Of a stretch of 64,000 bases of DNA, positions 7,740 through 15,317 are shown piece by piece. The position numbers were made by a program, and so were the translations under genes. The DNA comes from Candidatus Rokuibacteriota bacterium (GTDB lineage: Bacteria; Methylomirabilota; Methylomirabilia; Rokubacteriales; CSP1-6): contig JACQFL010000046.1 of the NCBI GenBank assembly GCA_016200085.1, forward strand, positions 1-64,000, written 5' to 3'. Position 1 is the stretch's first letter, and every line of letters starts with the position of its first letter. The notes beneath the pieces are model-generated. The model ran no database searches. It was not told where the DNA came from and was given only the letters and a program-made list of their open reading frames with translations.

Positions 7740-9293
7740 ATGACGATACCCCGCGTCCTGGTCGTCCTGGCTCTGTCCCTGCTCCTGGCGCTTCCCGCGG
7801 CCGCGGCGCCCGCGGGCAAGATCGTCATCGCCCAGGGCGTCGATCCCACCACGCTCGACATGGCCAACCAGTCGGAGACCCCGGCCTCGAACGTGGGCCG
7901 CCACATCTTCGAGCCGCTCTACGAGCGCGACGTGGACCTCAAGGTCGTGCCCGCGCTCGCCGCCGAGTTGCCGAAGCTCGTGGCGCCGACCACCTGGGAG
8001 GTCAAGCTGCGCCGGGGCGTCAAGTTCCACAACGGGGAGGACTTCAACGCGGACTCGGCCAGGTTCACGTTGGAGCGCCTCGCCCAGGGGCAGGGCAAGC
8101 TGCGCGGCTCGACGTTCTTCGCCCCGATCGAGCGGGTGGAGGTCGTCGATCCCCACACGATCCGCGTGCACACCAAGAAGCCCTGGCCGACGTTCACGGT
8201 GGTGCACACGTTCGTGCAGGCCGGGATGTATCCGCCCAAGGAGTACGCGGGCAAGGACAGCGCGGCGATCTCGAAGAACCCGATCGGCACGGGGCCCTAC
8301 AAGTTCGTCCGCTGGGCCAAGGACGAGGAGGTCGTCCTCGAGGCCAACACCGGCTACTGGCGGGGCGCGCCCCGGATCAAGACCGTGATTATCCGGCCGA
8401 TCCCCGACGACGCCGTGCGAGTCGCGGCGCTGCAGAACGGCGAGATCGACCTCGCGGTCAACATCCCCCCGCACCTGGGCCAGATCATCGCCAACCATCC
8501 GAAGCTCTTCCTGTCCACGGCGCCGAGCATCCGGACGATCCAGCTCATGTTCTACACCCACCAGATGGACGCCCAGCACAAGCCCACCGGCCCCTACAAC
8601 GGCCCGACGGCCGACAAGCGCGTGCGCGAGGCGATCGCTTACGCCATCGACGCCGACGAGATCATCAAGGGCGTGCTCGACGGCAAGGGCGTCCGCGTGG
8701 CCACCATGCTGCCCTCGATGCACTTCGGCTACGATGCCGCGCTCAAGCCGATCAAGCAGGACGTGGCCCGGGCCAAGAAGCTGCTGGCCGAGGCCGGCCT
8801 GCCGAACGGTGTCGACATCGTGCTGAACTCGCCCCAGGGCCGCTACGTGCGCGACAAGGAAGTCGCCGAGGTGGTCACCGGGCAGCTGACCAAGGCCGGG
8901 ATCCGCACGACGCTCAAGACCTTCGAGTTCGTGAACTACCTGAACAACCTCGTCTACGTCCACAAGGCCGGACCGATCTGGCTCATCGGCTGGGGCTCAC
9001 CCACCATGGACGCCGAGACCATCTACGCGCCGCTGTTCAAGGCGCCCGGCATCTTCGTCAACTGGTACAACGAGGACTTCAGCCGCATGGTCGACGAGGC
9101 GACGTCCATCATGGACGACAAGAAGCGCCTCGAGCAGTACCACCGGATCAACCGGCTCTGGGTCGAGGAGATGCCCGCCGTGCCGCTCTACCAGCAGATC
9201 GATCTCTACGGCGTGAGCAAGCGGGTGAACTGGAAGGCCCGGAGCGACGAGGTGCTCCAGGCCTACACCATGTCGCTGAAGGAGGCGAAGTAA
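7740..9293 (+). CDS. ABC transporter substrate-binding protein, family 5 (peptide/oligopeptide type)
   Basis: A periplasmic binding protein of 517 aa that captures peptides or similar solutes for a Dpp/Opp-type importer. Residues 1-23 are a signal peptide with a clear hydrophobic core and Ala-rich cleavage region. The mature protein shows the family 5 pattern: VDPTTLDMANQ, then WEVKLRRGVKFHNGEDF, then KNPIGTGPYKFV. The start ATG has a good Shine-Dalgarno (GGAGG) just upstream. No permease or ATPase gene is adjacent, so it is an orphan here; the partners must be elsewhere or beyond functional reach. A tRNA gene follows. Confidence 0.92.
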   Translation: MTIPRVLVVLALSLLLALPAAAAPAGKIVIAQGVDPTTLDMANQSETPASNVGRHIFEPLYERDVDLKVVPALAAELPKLVAPTTWEVKLRRGVKFHNGEDFNADSARFTLERLAQGQGKLRGSTFFAPIERVEVVDPHTIRVHTKKPWPTFTVVHTFVQAGMYPPKEYAGKDSAAISKNPIGTGPYKFVRWAKDEEVVLEANTGYWRGAPRIKTVIIRPIPDDAVRVAALQNGEIDLAVNIPPHLGQIIANHPKLFLSTAPSIRTIQLMFYTHQMDAQHKPTGPYNGPTADKRVREAIAYAIDADEIIKGVLDGKGVRVATMLPSMHFGYDAALKPIKQDVARAKKLLAEAGLPNGVDIVLNSPQGRYVRDKEVAEVVTGQLTKAGIRTTLKTFEFVNYLNNLVYVHKAGPIWLIGWGSPTMDAETIYAPLFKAPGIFVNWYNEDFSRMVDEATSIMDDKKRLEQYHRINRLWVEEMPAVPLYQQIDLYGVSKRVNWKARSDEVLQAYTMSLKEAK

Positions 9294-9308
9294 CCTTCCC
9301 TGCCGGGG

Positions 9309-9314
9309 TAGAAT
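9309..9314 (+). promoter_or_regulatory. Probable -10 element of tRNA-Gly
   Basis: TAGAAT lies 12 nt before the first base of tRNA-Gly, a suitable distance for a short 5' leader. No good -35 hexamer is visible upstream. Confidence 0.5.
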
Positions 9315-9326
9315 AGAGGACGTCGA

Positions 9327-9401
9327 GCGGCCGTAATTCAGTGGCAGAATGCCAGCTTCCCAAGCTGGACGTCGCCGGTTCGAATCCGGTCGGCCGCTCC
9401 A
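9327..9401 (+). tRNA. tRNA-Gly (anticodon CCC), CCA encoded
   Basis: The cloverleaf folds fully. The acceptor stem GCGGCCG pairs with CGGCCGC. The D arm is ATTC/GAAT. The anticodon stem is CCAGC/GCTGG with loop TTCCCAA, giving anticodon CCC. The T arm is GCCGG-TTCGAAT-CCGGT. The 3' end TCCA is encoded. The last 49 bases are repeated at 11636-11684, which marks this gene as an integration site. Confidence 0.95.
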
Positions 9402-9411
9402 TAAATCTGAC

Positions 9412-9445
9412 AAGGGGTTGCGGGACACCAGGCCCGTAACCCCTT
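9412..9445 (+). terminator. Hairpin after tRNA-Gly
   Basis: AAGGGGTT-GCGGG pairs with CCCGT-AACCCCTT, then CGCGTTTC follows. It sits 10 nt after the tRNA inside the element and could now terminate tRNA transcription. The T-run is short. Confidence 0.55.
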
Positions 9446-9750
9446 CGCGTTTCTGCCCTAGATTTTTGGCCTCGCCCGCAGAGAGGGCCAGCGTGGCGAA
9501 GGCGTGGCGCGTCTGGTACGGCTGCCGCGCCCGGATGGCGGCTCGCGTGAGCGCCGGATACCCACGCGGTTCATCAGGTTGTCCCGATCGAGCGGCCCAC
9601 CGATGGCGTTGCAGAACACGAAGTCGGCCTTCAGGCGGCTTGCCGCCTGCTGCTGCTTGAGGGCCTGGACCACCACGGGCCGAAGCTCGAAGGCCCGAGC
9701 GGAGAGGGCGATCAACTCGGAAGTGCGGAGCCCCGTGAAGATCGCCACCG
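9440..9750 (-). pseudogene. Tyrosine-recombinase (phage integrase) remnant
   Basis: Read on the minus strand, one frame gives IFTGLRTSELIAL, the region of catalytic Arg I, and then DFVFCNAIGGPLDRDNLMNR. After a frameshift near 9560 a second frame gives PYQTRHAFATLALSAGE, the H-x-x-R region in its Y-Q-T-R variant. The N-terminal half is missing (an in-frame stop lies just upstream of about 9755), and the C-terminal part with the nucleophilic Tyr is lost toward the tRNA. The gene is therefore dead. Its place beside the left attachment site and its orientation fit a tRNA-targeting integrase. Confidence 0.8.
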
Positions 9751-9765
9751 TGTAGAGGCTCCGGC

Positions 9766-10059
9766 TTGACGACCGCCATCAGCGCCCCCCTTTCCGGCGC
9801 TTCCCGCGGACGGGTGAGGGGAGCGGTGACTTCCGAGACGGAATGTTCCGTCAACGCCCTCGCCAATGCTCTCGTTCGCGAGAGGCCTCGGCCGAGTGTG
9901 AGACAGCTCGAGCTCATCTATGCGGAGCTCAGCGCCGCGGCACCCGTGATCCGTCGGAAGCTACGCGCGGGGTCCCTCTTCGAGGCGCGCGCGCTCGCTG
10001 GCCTTGTGATCGCCGCCCAGGCGAGTGCGCGGCGCCGCGTGGGCGTCCCCAGCCGGTAG
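9766..10059 (+). CDS. Hypothetical protein in the integrative element
   Basis: A 97-aa open frame from TTG 9766, inside the element. No family is recognised, there is no clear Shine-Dalgarno, and the first 40 residues are low in information. The middle part (RQLELIYAELSAAAPVIRRKL) could form helices. It may be a gene fragment or a chance frame. Confidence 0.25.
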   Translation: MTTAISAPLSGASRGRVRGAVTSETECSVNALANALVRERPRPSVRQLELIYAELSAAAPVIRRKLRAGSLFEARALAGLVIAAQASARRRVGVPSR

Positions 10060-10383
10060 CGGGCTCGACTCCCACATCGAATACAAGAGGTCGCCCATCG
10101 CGGAGCGGTACGGGACGGCGGCGCTGATCGAAGTTCGGGTGTTGACGATCGCAGAAGAGCGCGGAACTCGCGACCGGCCGAAGCCAGACCGTCCAGATCG
10201 GTTGTCGAAGTTCACAGATGCGTTTCACATCGGGATTCCGCCTGAAAATGCCCAGGTGGGAACAGGGCGCGTCCAATAGGACACGGCTGCAGTGCATCGT
10301 CCGGTGGCAGCAAGGGTCACGACTGGCCAAACGGTACGGCCGGCGTGTCAGACGTGAAGCCTCCCGCGAACTCCGGGGACGCC
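10060..10383. other. No gene seen (element interior)
   Basis: Only short frames without recognisable products lie here, in both directions. The composition is less GC-rich than the flanking chromosome. It is probably decayed sequence of the integrated element. Confidence 0.4.
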
Positions 10384-10722
10384 TCAGAGAGCCAGGACGC
10401 GACGGAGCTCGCCGTCGATGGCGTCCATGTCCCTCTTCCCCATCACTCCGAGCCTCCGATCTATGATCCCGATTGCAACGGTTCGCATGATCCCAGTCGC
10501 GGTTGACGGGAACAGCAAGCCGGCGTTCCTCCAGTCCTCGATCCGGTGATCTCCGAAGAGACGCCGCCTCACGTTGCTTGTGATCGCCGCGACCACGACC
10601 TCTTTCCTCCCCCGGTTGTACGCTGACGAGCTGATCACGACGGCGGGACGGAGCTTTCTACCTGACTCATCGGAGAACACGAACCCAACCAGCACGACGT
10701 CCCCGCGCCTACAGGCGGTCAT
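10384..10722 (-). CDS. MazF/PemK-family toxin (type II toxin-antitoxin endoribonuclease)
   Basis: A 112-aa protein with the MazF/PemK opening RRGDVVLVGFVFSDESG followed by KLRPAVVISS, the SH3-like barrel strands that carry the conserved Arg and the loop over the active site. MazF toxins cleave mRNA and stop growth until an antitoxin binds them. The ATG at 10722 overlaps the end of the upstream antitoxin gene by 14 nt, the usual coupled arrangement. The frame is intact although the surrounding element has decayed. The RNA target site cannot be predicted from sequence. Confidence 0.82.
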   Translation of the reverse strand: MTACRRGDVVLVGFVFSDESGRKLRPAVVISSSAYNRGRKEVVVAAITSNVRRRLFGDHRIEDWRNAGLLFPSTATGIMRTVAIGIIDRRLGVMGKRDMDAIDGELRRVLAL

Positions 10723-10969
10723 ACTCCGCGTCTCTGCGGTTGTCCCACAGGTCCGCCAAAACCGGATCGGTGCTCGCGGTCAGGCGCGCGATCCCCTCGG
10801 CATCATCTCCGAGATCCTCCCGGAGACGCTCCTCGATGGCCTGGAGCACGTACCGTCTGATCGTCAGATCGTGCTTGGCGGCGGCCAGCCGCAGCCGTCG
10901 ACGGATCTCCGGCTGCACGTCGATGCTGATCCGGGGTCGCTTTGTTGCCGATTCCATCGGTCGTGCCAT
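10709..10969 (-). CDS. Putative antitoxin, ribbon-helix-helix-like, partner of the MazF-type toxin
   Basis: An 86-aa protein just upstream of the toxin, overlapping it by 14 nt. Residues 12-50 (PRISIDVQPEIRRRLRLAA, then TIRRYVLQAIEERL) have the strand-helix-helix look of CopG/Arc-type DNA-binding domains. The acidic C-terminus would be the toxin-binding tail. Antitoxin position before the toxin is standard. By analogy the protein neutralises the toxin and represses its own promoter. The start could also be Met5. The assignment rests on context plus a modest domain resemblance. Confidence 0.72.
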   Translation of the reverse strand: MARPMESATKRPRISIDVQPEIRRRLRLAAAKHDLTIRRYVLQAIEERLREDLGDDAEGIARLTASTDPVLADLWDNRRDAEYDRL

Positions 10970-11635
10970 TTGAGGTGCCTCTCCGAGGAAGGTGACATGC
11001 CTGGCGCCATGGTGTCAATGACACCCGCGACAATGCCACCTTTGACCGAGTGCCGCGCCGTTCGAGCAACGTGTCCTTCGCGCGCCCGATCAGGAGGATG
11101 GCCTCCGTCGACTCGGATCCTCGTGATCGCGCCGGCCTCGCGGGTCTCCTCATCGGCCTCGTCGGTCGTGACGTGATCCAAGGCGCCGATCCGCTGAACG
11201 TCGTGGAAGGCAGGTCCAGATCTCCTCGCGCTTGACCCTGTCCTTGATCTCCGCCACGAAGCCCGGCACCTCGGCCGCGACCGCCCGGCCCTCCTTGGCA
11301 GCGCGCAAGAACTCGGCAGCTTCCCGCCAATCGGGCGGCCGAGAGCCTTCCAAAGTCCCAAGGCTTGTCGTATGTTCCGAGCGGGGCCTCGTAACTCGTG
11401 TCGAGCCTCACAGATGCCGTGGCAACCAGCTGAACGTGGACGAATCCGGCGATCGGCTTCGCGGGCGAGAGCCCGGCGAGCGCCGCGTCGCGGGCGGCCA
11501 AGATTCTGCCCTTTTTCTGCCCTGGATTCTGCCGCAGCGGCGGTAGAAGCCGGGTAAGCGTAGTAGACACCAGAGCGTGATTCCACCAGGCGTTGGGGAC
11601 GGTAGCGCCCGGGAGAACCGCGACCGTAGTTGTCG
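10970..11635. other. Element interior with broken coding traces only
   Basis: On the minus strand one frame (about 11540-11340) reads like protein (GFVHVQLVATASVRLDTSYE), and after a frame change the sense continues (REAAEFLRAAKEGRAVAAEV, 11330-11270). Neither frame is complete and I recognise no family. This looks like a frameshifted cargo gene of the integrative element. The rest, 10970-11200, holds no supported gene. Confidence 0.35.
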
Positions 11636-11684
11636 CAGCTTCCCAAGCTGGACGTCGCCGGTTCGAATCCGATCGGCCGCTCCA
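11636..11684 (+). repeat. Right attachment-site copy of the tRNA-Gly 3' end
   Basis: Forty-eight of 49 bases match tRNA-Gly 9353-9401, from the anticodon stem to the CCA. The single change, G to A at 11672, would break a T-stem pair, and the 5' half of the tRNA is absent, so this copy cannot work as a tRNA. It marks the right end of the integrated element. Confidence 0.9.
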
Positions 11685-11690
11685 ATCCTC

Positions 11691-11722
11691 GAAGGGGGCT
11701 GCGGGATCCCGCAGCCCCCTTC
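11691..11722 (+). terminator. Perfect GC-rich palindrome, likely original tRNA-Gly terminator
   Basis: GAAGGGGGCTGCGGGA pairs base for base with its exact reverse complement over 32 nt, six bases after the right attachment copy. Before integration this hairpin would have followed tRNA-Gly directly, so it is probably the ancestral terminator. No long T-tract follows. Confidence 0.6.
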
Positions 11723-11781
11723 GCAGCGTTCCGGGGCCGGCGGCTCCGGTGCCGAGTTGATCGCCGCGGACGGACCCTAAT

Positions 11782-12864
11782 TCAGTCCCGGCCCGCCTCG
11801 GGGGGTGGGGTCTCGCTCGAGCGCTCGAGGTCCAGGATCGGGGGCAGGCCGGGCCAGGTCTCGGCGACCTCGAGCCTGGTGATCCGCGCCATGCGGGCGA
11901 TGATCTCGGCGATGCGCCGGCTCGCCTCCAGGGCGCGCTCGATCTGACGGACGGCGGTCTCGTCGTCGCCGACCTTGCGCCGCAGCAGCTCGAGGTTGGC
12001 GCCCAACGCGGTGAGCGGATTGTTGATCTCGTGGGAGGCCGCGTTGGCCAGGCGGGCCACCGATTGCAGCGCCGCCACCTCGCGCTCGGCGCCCTCGGCG
12101 CGATGCCGGTCGGTGACGTCGATCACGAGGCCCTCGAGGTGCGTCCCGTCGCCGTCGGCGACCTCCGCCATGTTCACCAGCACCCAGATGGTGCGGCCGT
12201 CGGCCCGGCGCCACTGCACCTGGCGGTTGCTGACGGCGGCGCCCGGCCGCACCGAGGCCAGGAGCGCCTCCCGGTCGGCGGCGTCGACGTAGAACTCGCG
12301 CGCGCTCATGGCGAGCACGTCCTGGCGCGAGACGCCGAGGAGGCGCGCGAACGCGTCGTTGGCCTCGAGGACCCGGCCGTCCCGCGTGGTGCGGTAGATC
12401 CCGGCGAGGTTCCGCTCGAACAGCAGGTGATAGCGCCGCTCCACCTCACGCAGGGAGGCCTCCGTGCGGCGCTGGGTCGCCAGCGCGGTGAGCAGCGTGT
12501 CGGCCTGCGCCGTCGCCTCGCGCAGACGATCGGCTTCCAGGCGCCGCGCCCGGTCTCGCAGCGTGCCCGCGAGCACCCCGAGCGCCGGCGCGATCACCGC
12601 GAGCAGGGCCACGCGGACGATGGCGGCGCTCGTGGAGGAGGTGGGCGGTCCGGCGAGCCCGAGGGTGGCGAGCGCGTGGAGCACGACGAGCCCGGCCGAC
12701 CACAGCGCGGCGGTCCGGCCCCAGGCCGCGGCCACGCCGGTGACGGCGAGCAGCACGATCGGGGCCGGTTCGGCCAGGCGCGCCGGGGTGTGGGCGAGCG
12801 CCTCGAGCAGCGCGAGCACGACCGCGGTGACGAGCAGCGCGTACGCAACGGGTCGGGGAGTCAT
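11782..12864 (-). CDS. Membrane PAS/HisKA protein lacking the kinase ATPase domain
   Basis: From ATG 12864 the 360-aa product has three to four membrane helices (residues 5-100), a short coiled coil (105-145), a PAS domain (about 146-255, LFERNLAGIYRTTRDGRVLE) and a HisKA dimerisation helix with phosphoacceptor His278 in ASHEINNPL. The protein ends about 50 residues after HisKA. No N, G1 or G2 box of an HATPase_c domain is present. A normal histidine kinase would extend about 120 residues further. It may be a truncated kinase, or a phosphotransfer partner for a kinase in trans. The stop codon lies only about 100 nt from the right end of the tRNA-Gly element, so truncation linked to the insertion is possible. 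Confidence 0.82.
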   Translation of the reverse strand: MTPRPVAYALLVTAVVLALLEALAHTPARLAEPAPIVLLAVTGVAAAWGRTAALWSAGLVVLHALATLGLAGPPTSSTSAAIVRVALLAVIAPALGVLAGTLRDRARRLEADRLREATAQADTLLTALATQRRTEASLREVERRYHLLFERNLAGIYRTTRDGRVLEANDAFARLLGVSRQDVLAMSAREFYVDAADREALLASVRPGAAVSNRQVQWRRADGRTIWVLVNMAEVADGDGTHLEGLVIDVTDRHRAEGAEREVAALQSVARLANAASHEINNPLTALGANLELLRRKVGDDETAVRQIERALEASRRIAEIIARMARITRLEVAETWPGLPPILDLERSSETPPPEAGRD

Positions 12865-12940
12865 GACGGCGCAGCATCGTAGCAAGAAAAGGAAGCCCGC
12901 ACCGCTTGGGCCCCGGCGCGGGCGATGGTAGCCTCGCGCC

Positions 12941-13735
12941 GTGACGGTGCCCGTCGTGCAGGTCGACGCGTTCACCGACCGCCCGTTCGCGGGCAACCCC
13001 GCCGCGGTCTGCCTTCTCGACGCGCCGCGGGTTGACGACTGGCTCGAGGCGGTCGCCCGGGAGCTGAACCTCCCGGCGACGGCGTTCCTCGTCCCGGCCC
13101 GCGACGGCTTCGACCTGCGCTGGTTCACGACCACGGCGGAGCTCACGCTCTGTGGCCACGGCACGCTCGCGAGCGCGCACGTCCTGTGGGAGACGGGACG
13201 GCTGGCCCCTGGCGTGGCCGCCCGCTTTCACGCCCGCTGCGGGCTCCTGACCGCCGAGCGGCGCGCGGGCTGGATCGAGATGGATTTTCCCGCCGAGCCC
13301 GCGCGCGAGACGCCGCCTCCCCCCGATCTGCTCGAGGCGCTCGGGGTGTCCGCCCGGCTCGTGGCGCGCAACCGCCTCGACTACCTCGTGGAGGTGGCCT
13401 CCGAGAGCGTGGTGCGCGCGGTGGCGCCGGACCTCGCGCGGCTGATGAGGGTCGATACGCGCGGCGTGATCGTGACGGCGCCGGCGGCCAAGCCAGGGTA
13501 CGACTTCGTCTCCCGCTTCTTCGCGCCCCGCTTCGGCCTCGCCGAGGACTTCGTCACCGGCTCCGCGCACTGCTGCCTCGGCCCGCTGTGGGCCGAGCGC
13601 CTCGGCCGGCGCGACCTCGTGGGGCGCCAGCTCTCGTCCCGCGGCGGCGTGGTCCGGGTCGGCGTCCGTGGCGAGCGCGTGCTGTTGGCCGGCCAGGCGG
13701 TCACGGTGTTCGAGGGCACGCTCCTCGCAGGCTGA
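12941..13735 (+). CDS. PhzF family isomerase-like protein
   Basis: The 264-aa product has the PhzF fold signature: VVQVDAFTDRPFAGNPAAV at the start, LTLCGHGTLASAHVL in the N-lobe and DFVTGSAHCCLGPLWAERLG in the C-lobe. The family includes phenazine-biosynthesis isomerases and diaminopimelate-epimerase-like enzymes. No phenazine genes are nearby, so the substrate is unknown; many bacteria carry such orphan members. The usual catalytic Glu after NLPATAF is not apparent (FLVP follows), which leaves catalysis uncertain. GTG 12941 is the start, 6 nt after a weak -10-like TAGCCT. Confidence 0.85.
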   Translation: MTVPVVQVDAFTDRPFAGNPAAVCLLDAPRVDDWLEAVARELNLPATAFLVPARDGFDLRWFTTTAELTLCGHGTLASAHVLWETGRLAPGVAARFHARCGLLTAERRAGWIEMDFPAEPARETPPPPDLLEALGVSARLVARNRLDYLVEVASESVVRAVAPDLARLMRVDTRGVIVTAPAAKPGYDFVSRFFAPRFGLAEDFVTGSAHCCLGPLWAERLGRRDLVGRQLSSRGGVVRVGVRGERVLLAGQAVTVFEGTLLAG

Positions 13736-13740
13736 GCCGC

Positions 13741-14343
13741 CTAGAAGTCCTCGCCGATCCGGTCGAGGTCGTCCACGCCGAGGAGCGGGCTGAAGAGGAC
13801 GCTGCGAGGGTTCGGGCTCGTCGGGCGAGCGTAGACGAGGAACCCGATATCGCGCGAGATGGTCTTTCGCAGCCGCTCACCGAACCGCTCGGCGTCGGGC
13901 GGCTCGCCGAGATTCACGGGGTCGAGGCGTGCCATCGACATGACGGCGGCGCGCCGGGTCCGTGCCTGCATGTACCAGTTGAAGACAAAGCGCCAGTCAG
14001 GCCGGGCTCGCGAGTACATGTCATAGCGGGTGATGCCGATCAGGACCACGCGCGGGTTCCACGCACGCCACCAGTACGCGCGCTGCATCAGCGCGATGAG
14101 CTCTTCGGCGACCAGCTGACGTCGCTCGCGATCGAGTGTCGATTCCTCCAGGGGGACTTCGCGCACGATGCCGACGTCCAGCCCGAACCGGCCGCGCACG
14201 TGGCCGGCGAGCGCCTCGAGCGTCTCGCCCGGCACCGGCCCCAGAGGCACCAGGGACACCGCCGGCGGTCCGGAGACGGCCCACCGGGCTCCGAGGATCG
14301 CGAAGAAGACGACCGCCAGCACTGCGAGCACCAGGCGTTTCAT
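13741..14343 (-). CDS. Archaemetzincin-like (peptidase M54) exported protein without a zinc site
   Basis: The 200-aa product has an N-terminal hydrophobic anchor or signal (residues 1-22). The body follows the archaemetzincin pattern: VSLVPLGPVPGETLEALAGH, VVLIGITRYDMYS, RFVFNWYMQA, AAVMSMARLDP, and the C-terminal VLFSPLLGVDDLDRIGEDF that resembles the MxFSNSLxxxD end of the family. Where active members have HExxHxxGxxH, this protein reads KTISRDIGFLVY with no His. It is therefore probably not a metallopeptidase. The family resemblance is my reading of motifs, not a database match. Confidence 0.62.
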   Translation of the reverse strand: MKRLVLAVLAVVFFAILGARWAVSGPPAVSLVPLGPVPGETLEALAGHVRGRFGLDVGIVREVPLEESTLDRERRQLVAEELIALMQRAYWWRAWNPRVVLIGITRYDMYSRARPDWRFVFNWYMQARTRRAAVMSMARLDPVNLGEPPDAERFGERLRKTISRDIGFLVYARPTSPNPRSVLFSPLLGVDDLDRIGEDF

Positions 14344-14376
14344 GGGTCGTCTCCGGAGCCGTGCTCTCTCGGCGCG

Positions 14377-14553
14377 TCAGCCGTTCTTCGACGTGAGCCG
14401 CCTGAACAGCCCCAGCAAGAACAGTCCGACGCCGACCAGCAGCGGTACCCAGTACTCCGGCAGCCGCAAGAGGCGGATCAGCACGATGCAGAGCCCGATG
14501 AAGGTGACGATGAGACCGGCCATCATCAAGCCCCTGCCAGACCTGTTCGCCAT
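14377..14553 (-). CDS. Small two-helix membrane protein
   Basis: A 58-aa protein with two membrane helices (about 9-28 and 34-50) and a basic C-terminus. The ATG at 14553 has a good Shine-Dalgarno (AGGGAGG) 8 nt upstream, which supports it as a real gene. It lies between the M54-like gene and the MBL hydrolase, all on the minus strand. No family recognised. Confidence 0.6.
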   Translation of the reverse strand: MANRSGRGLMMAGLIVTFIGLCIVLIRLLRLPEYWVPLLVGVGLFLLGLFRRLTSKNG

Positions 14554-14579
14554 CGGCGGTGCCTCCCTTCGGGCTTCCC

Positions 14580-15317
14580 TCACACCGGCACCCGGGCCCC
14601 GTCCTCTGCGCACTCCACGCCGGCTTCGGCGCGACGCGCGAGCATCTCCGGGCCCATGTGGGTGAGGATCAGGCGGGGGCAGCGCAGGGTCGCTCGCTGC
14701 GCGGCCAGGGTCGCCCAGTCCAGGTGGAACTTCAGCTTGCGGTCCCACGTGTAGGCCTCGCAGACGAAGACGTCGGCGCCGTCGGCGGCCTCGCGCAGCG
14801 TGTCCGTCCACTCGGTGTCGCCCGAGTACGCGACACTCCGGCCGCCCGCCGTCACGCGCACGGCGAAAGGGGGCGCGCCGCTGGCGTGCACCACCGGGTA
14901 GGCGATCACGATCGCGCCGGCGATGTCGACCGCCGCGCGCTCCTCCAACTCGAGAAAGATCGTCGCGAAGCGGCGCTCGACGGTCGAGGAGCCGGGGAAG
15001 AGAACCTCCAGCGCGGCGCGCACGCGCGCCTCGACGCCGGGGGGGCCGACGACGGTGAGCGGCCGCGTGCGGCGGGCGAACTGCGAGTGCAAGATCAGAA
15101 ACGGTACCCCGCCGAAGTGATCGCCGTGCAGGTGCGTGAGGACCACGGCGTCGATGGCCGAGGGGTCCACGCCGGCGCGCTGCATCGCGACGAGCGACGA
15201 GGCGCCGCAGTCGATCAGCAGGGCGCCGGTGTCGTGGGCCAGGTGCAGGCAGGTCTGGAAGCGGCCTCCGCTGCCGAACGCATCGCCCGAGCCCAGGAAC
15301 GTGAGGGTGAGGCTCAT
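14580..15317 (-). CDS. MBL-fold metal-dependent hydrolase
   Basis: Metallo-beta-lactamase fold of the RNase Z-like group, 245 aa from ATG 15317. The metal motif is THLHGDHFGG with His62, His64, Asp66 and His67. Further ligand regions are VVHAS, YSGDTEWTD and the C-terminal LILTHMGPEM. It starts LTLTFLGSGDAFGSGGR, the usual N-terminal strand for tRNase Z-like and phosphodiesterase-like enzymes, but it lacks the tRNase Z exosite, so the substrate is open. It overlaps the tlpA-like gene by 4 nt (ATGA), so the two are likely translated together. Confidence 0.88.
   Translation of the reverse strand: MSLTLTFLGSGDAFGSGGRFQTCLHLAHDTGALLIDCGASSLVAMQRAGVDPSAIDAVVLTHLHGDHFGGVPFLILHSQFARRTRPLTVVGPPGVEARVRAALEVLFPGSSTVERRFATIFLELEERAAVDIAGAIVIAYPVVHASGAPPFAVRVTAGGRSVAYSGDTEWTDTLREAADGADVFVCEAYTWDRKLKFHLDWATLAAQRATLRCPRLILTHMGPEMLARRAEAGVECAEDGARVPV

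Larger units (their letters stand above)
9353..11684. mobile_element. Decayed integrative element inserted in tRNA-Gly
   Basis: The 3' 49 bases of tRNA-Gly (9353-9401) recur once at 11636-11684 with a single mismatch (G9389 versus A11672). This is the footprint left by a tyrosine recombinase that integrates at a tRNA 3' end. An integrase remnant lies directly inside the left end. The 2.3-kb interior has less GC than the flanks, few intact genes and a MazF-type toxin-antitoxin pair as its only recognisable cargo. The right copy lacks the 5' half of the tRNA, so it is an attR-type scar, not a second tRNA. Confidence 0.82.

Noticed and set aside
9148..9402. Minus-strand frame beginning MERPTGFEPATSSLGSW
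   Set aside because: This is the antisense translation of tRNA-Gly, a common false protein. The same applies at 11640-11685.
11636..11684. Second tRNA-Gly gene
   Set aside because: Only the 3' half is present, the 5' acceptor and D arm are missing, and one T-stem pair is broken. It is the right attachment scar.
12941..13735. Phenazine biosynthesis locus
   Set aside because: Only a PhzF-like protein is present; no other phz genes are nearby, and orphan PhzF-like proteins are common.
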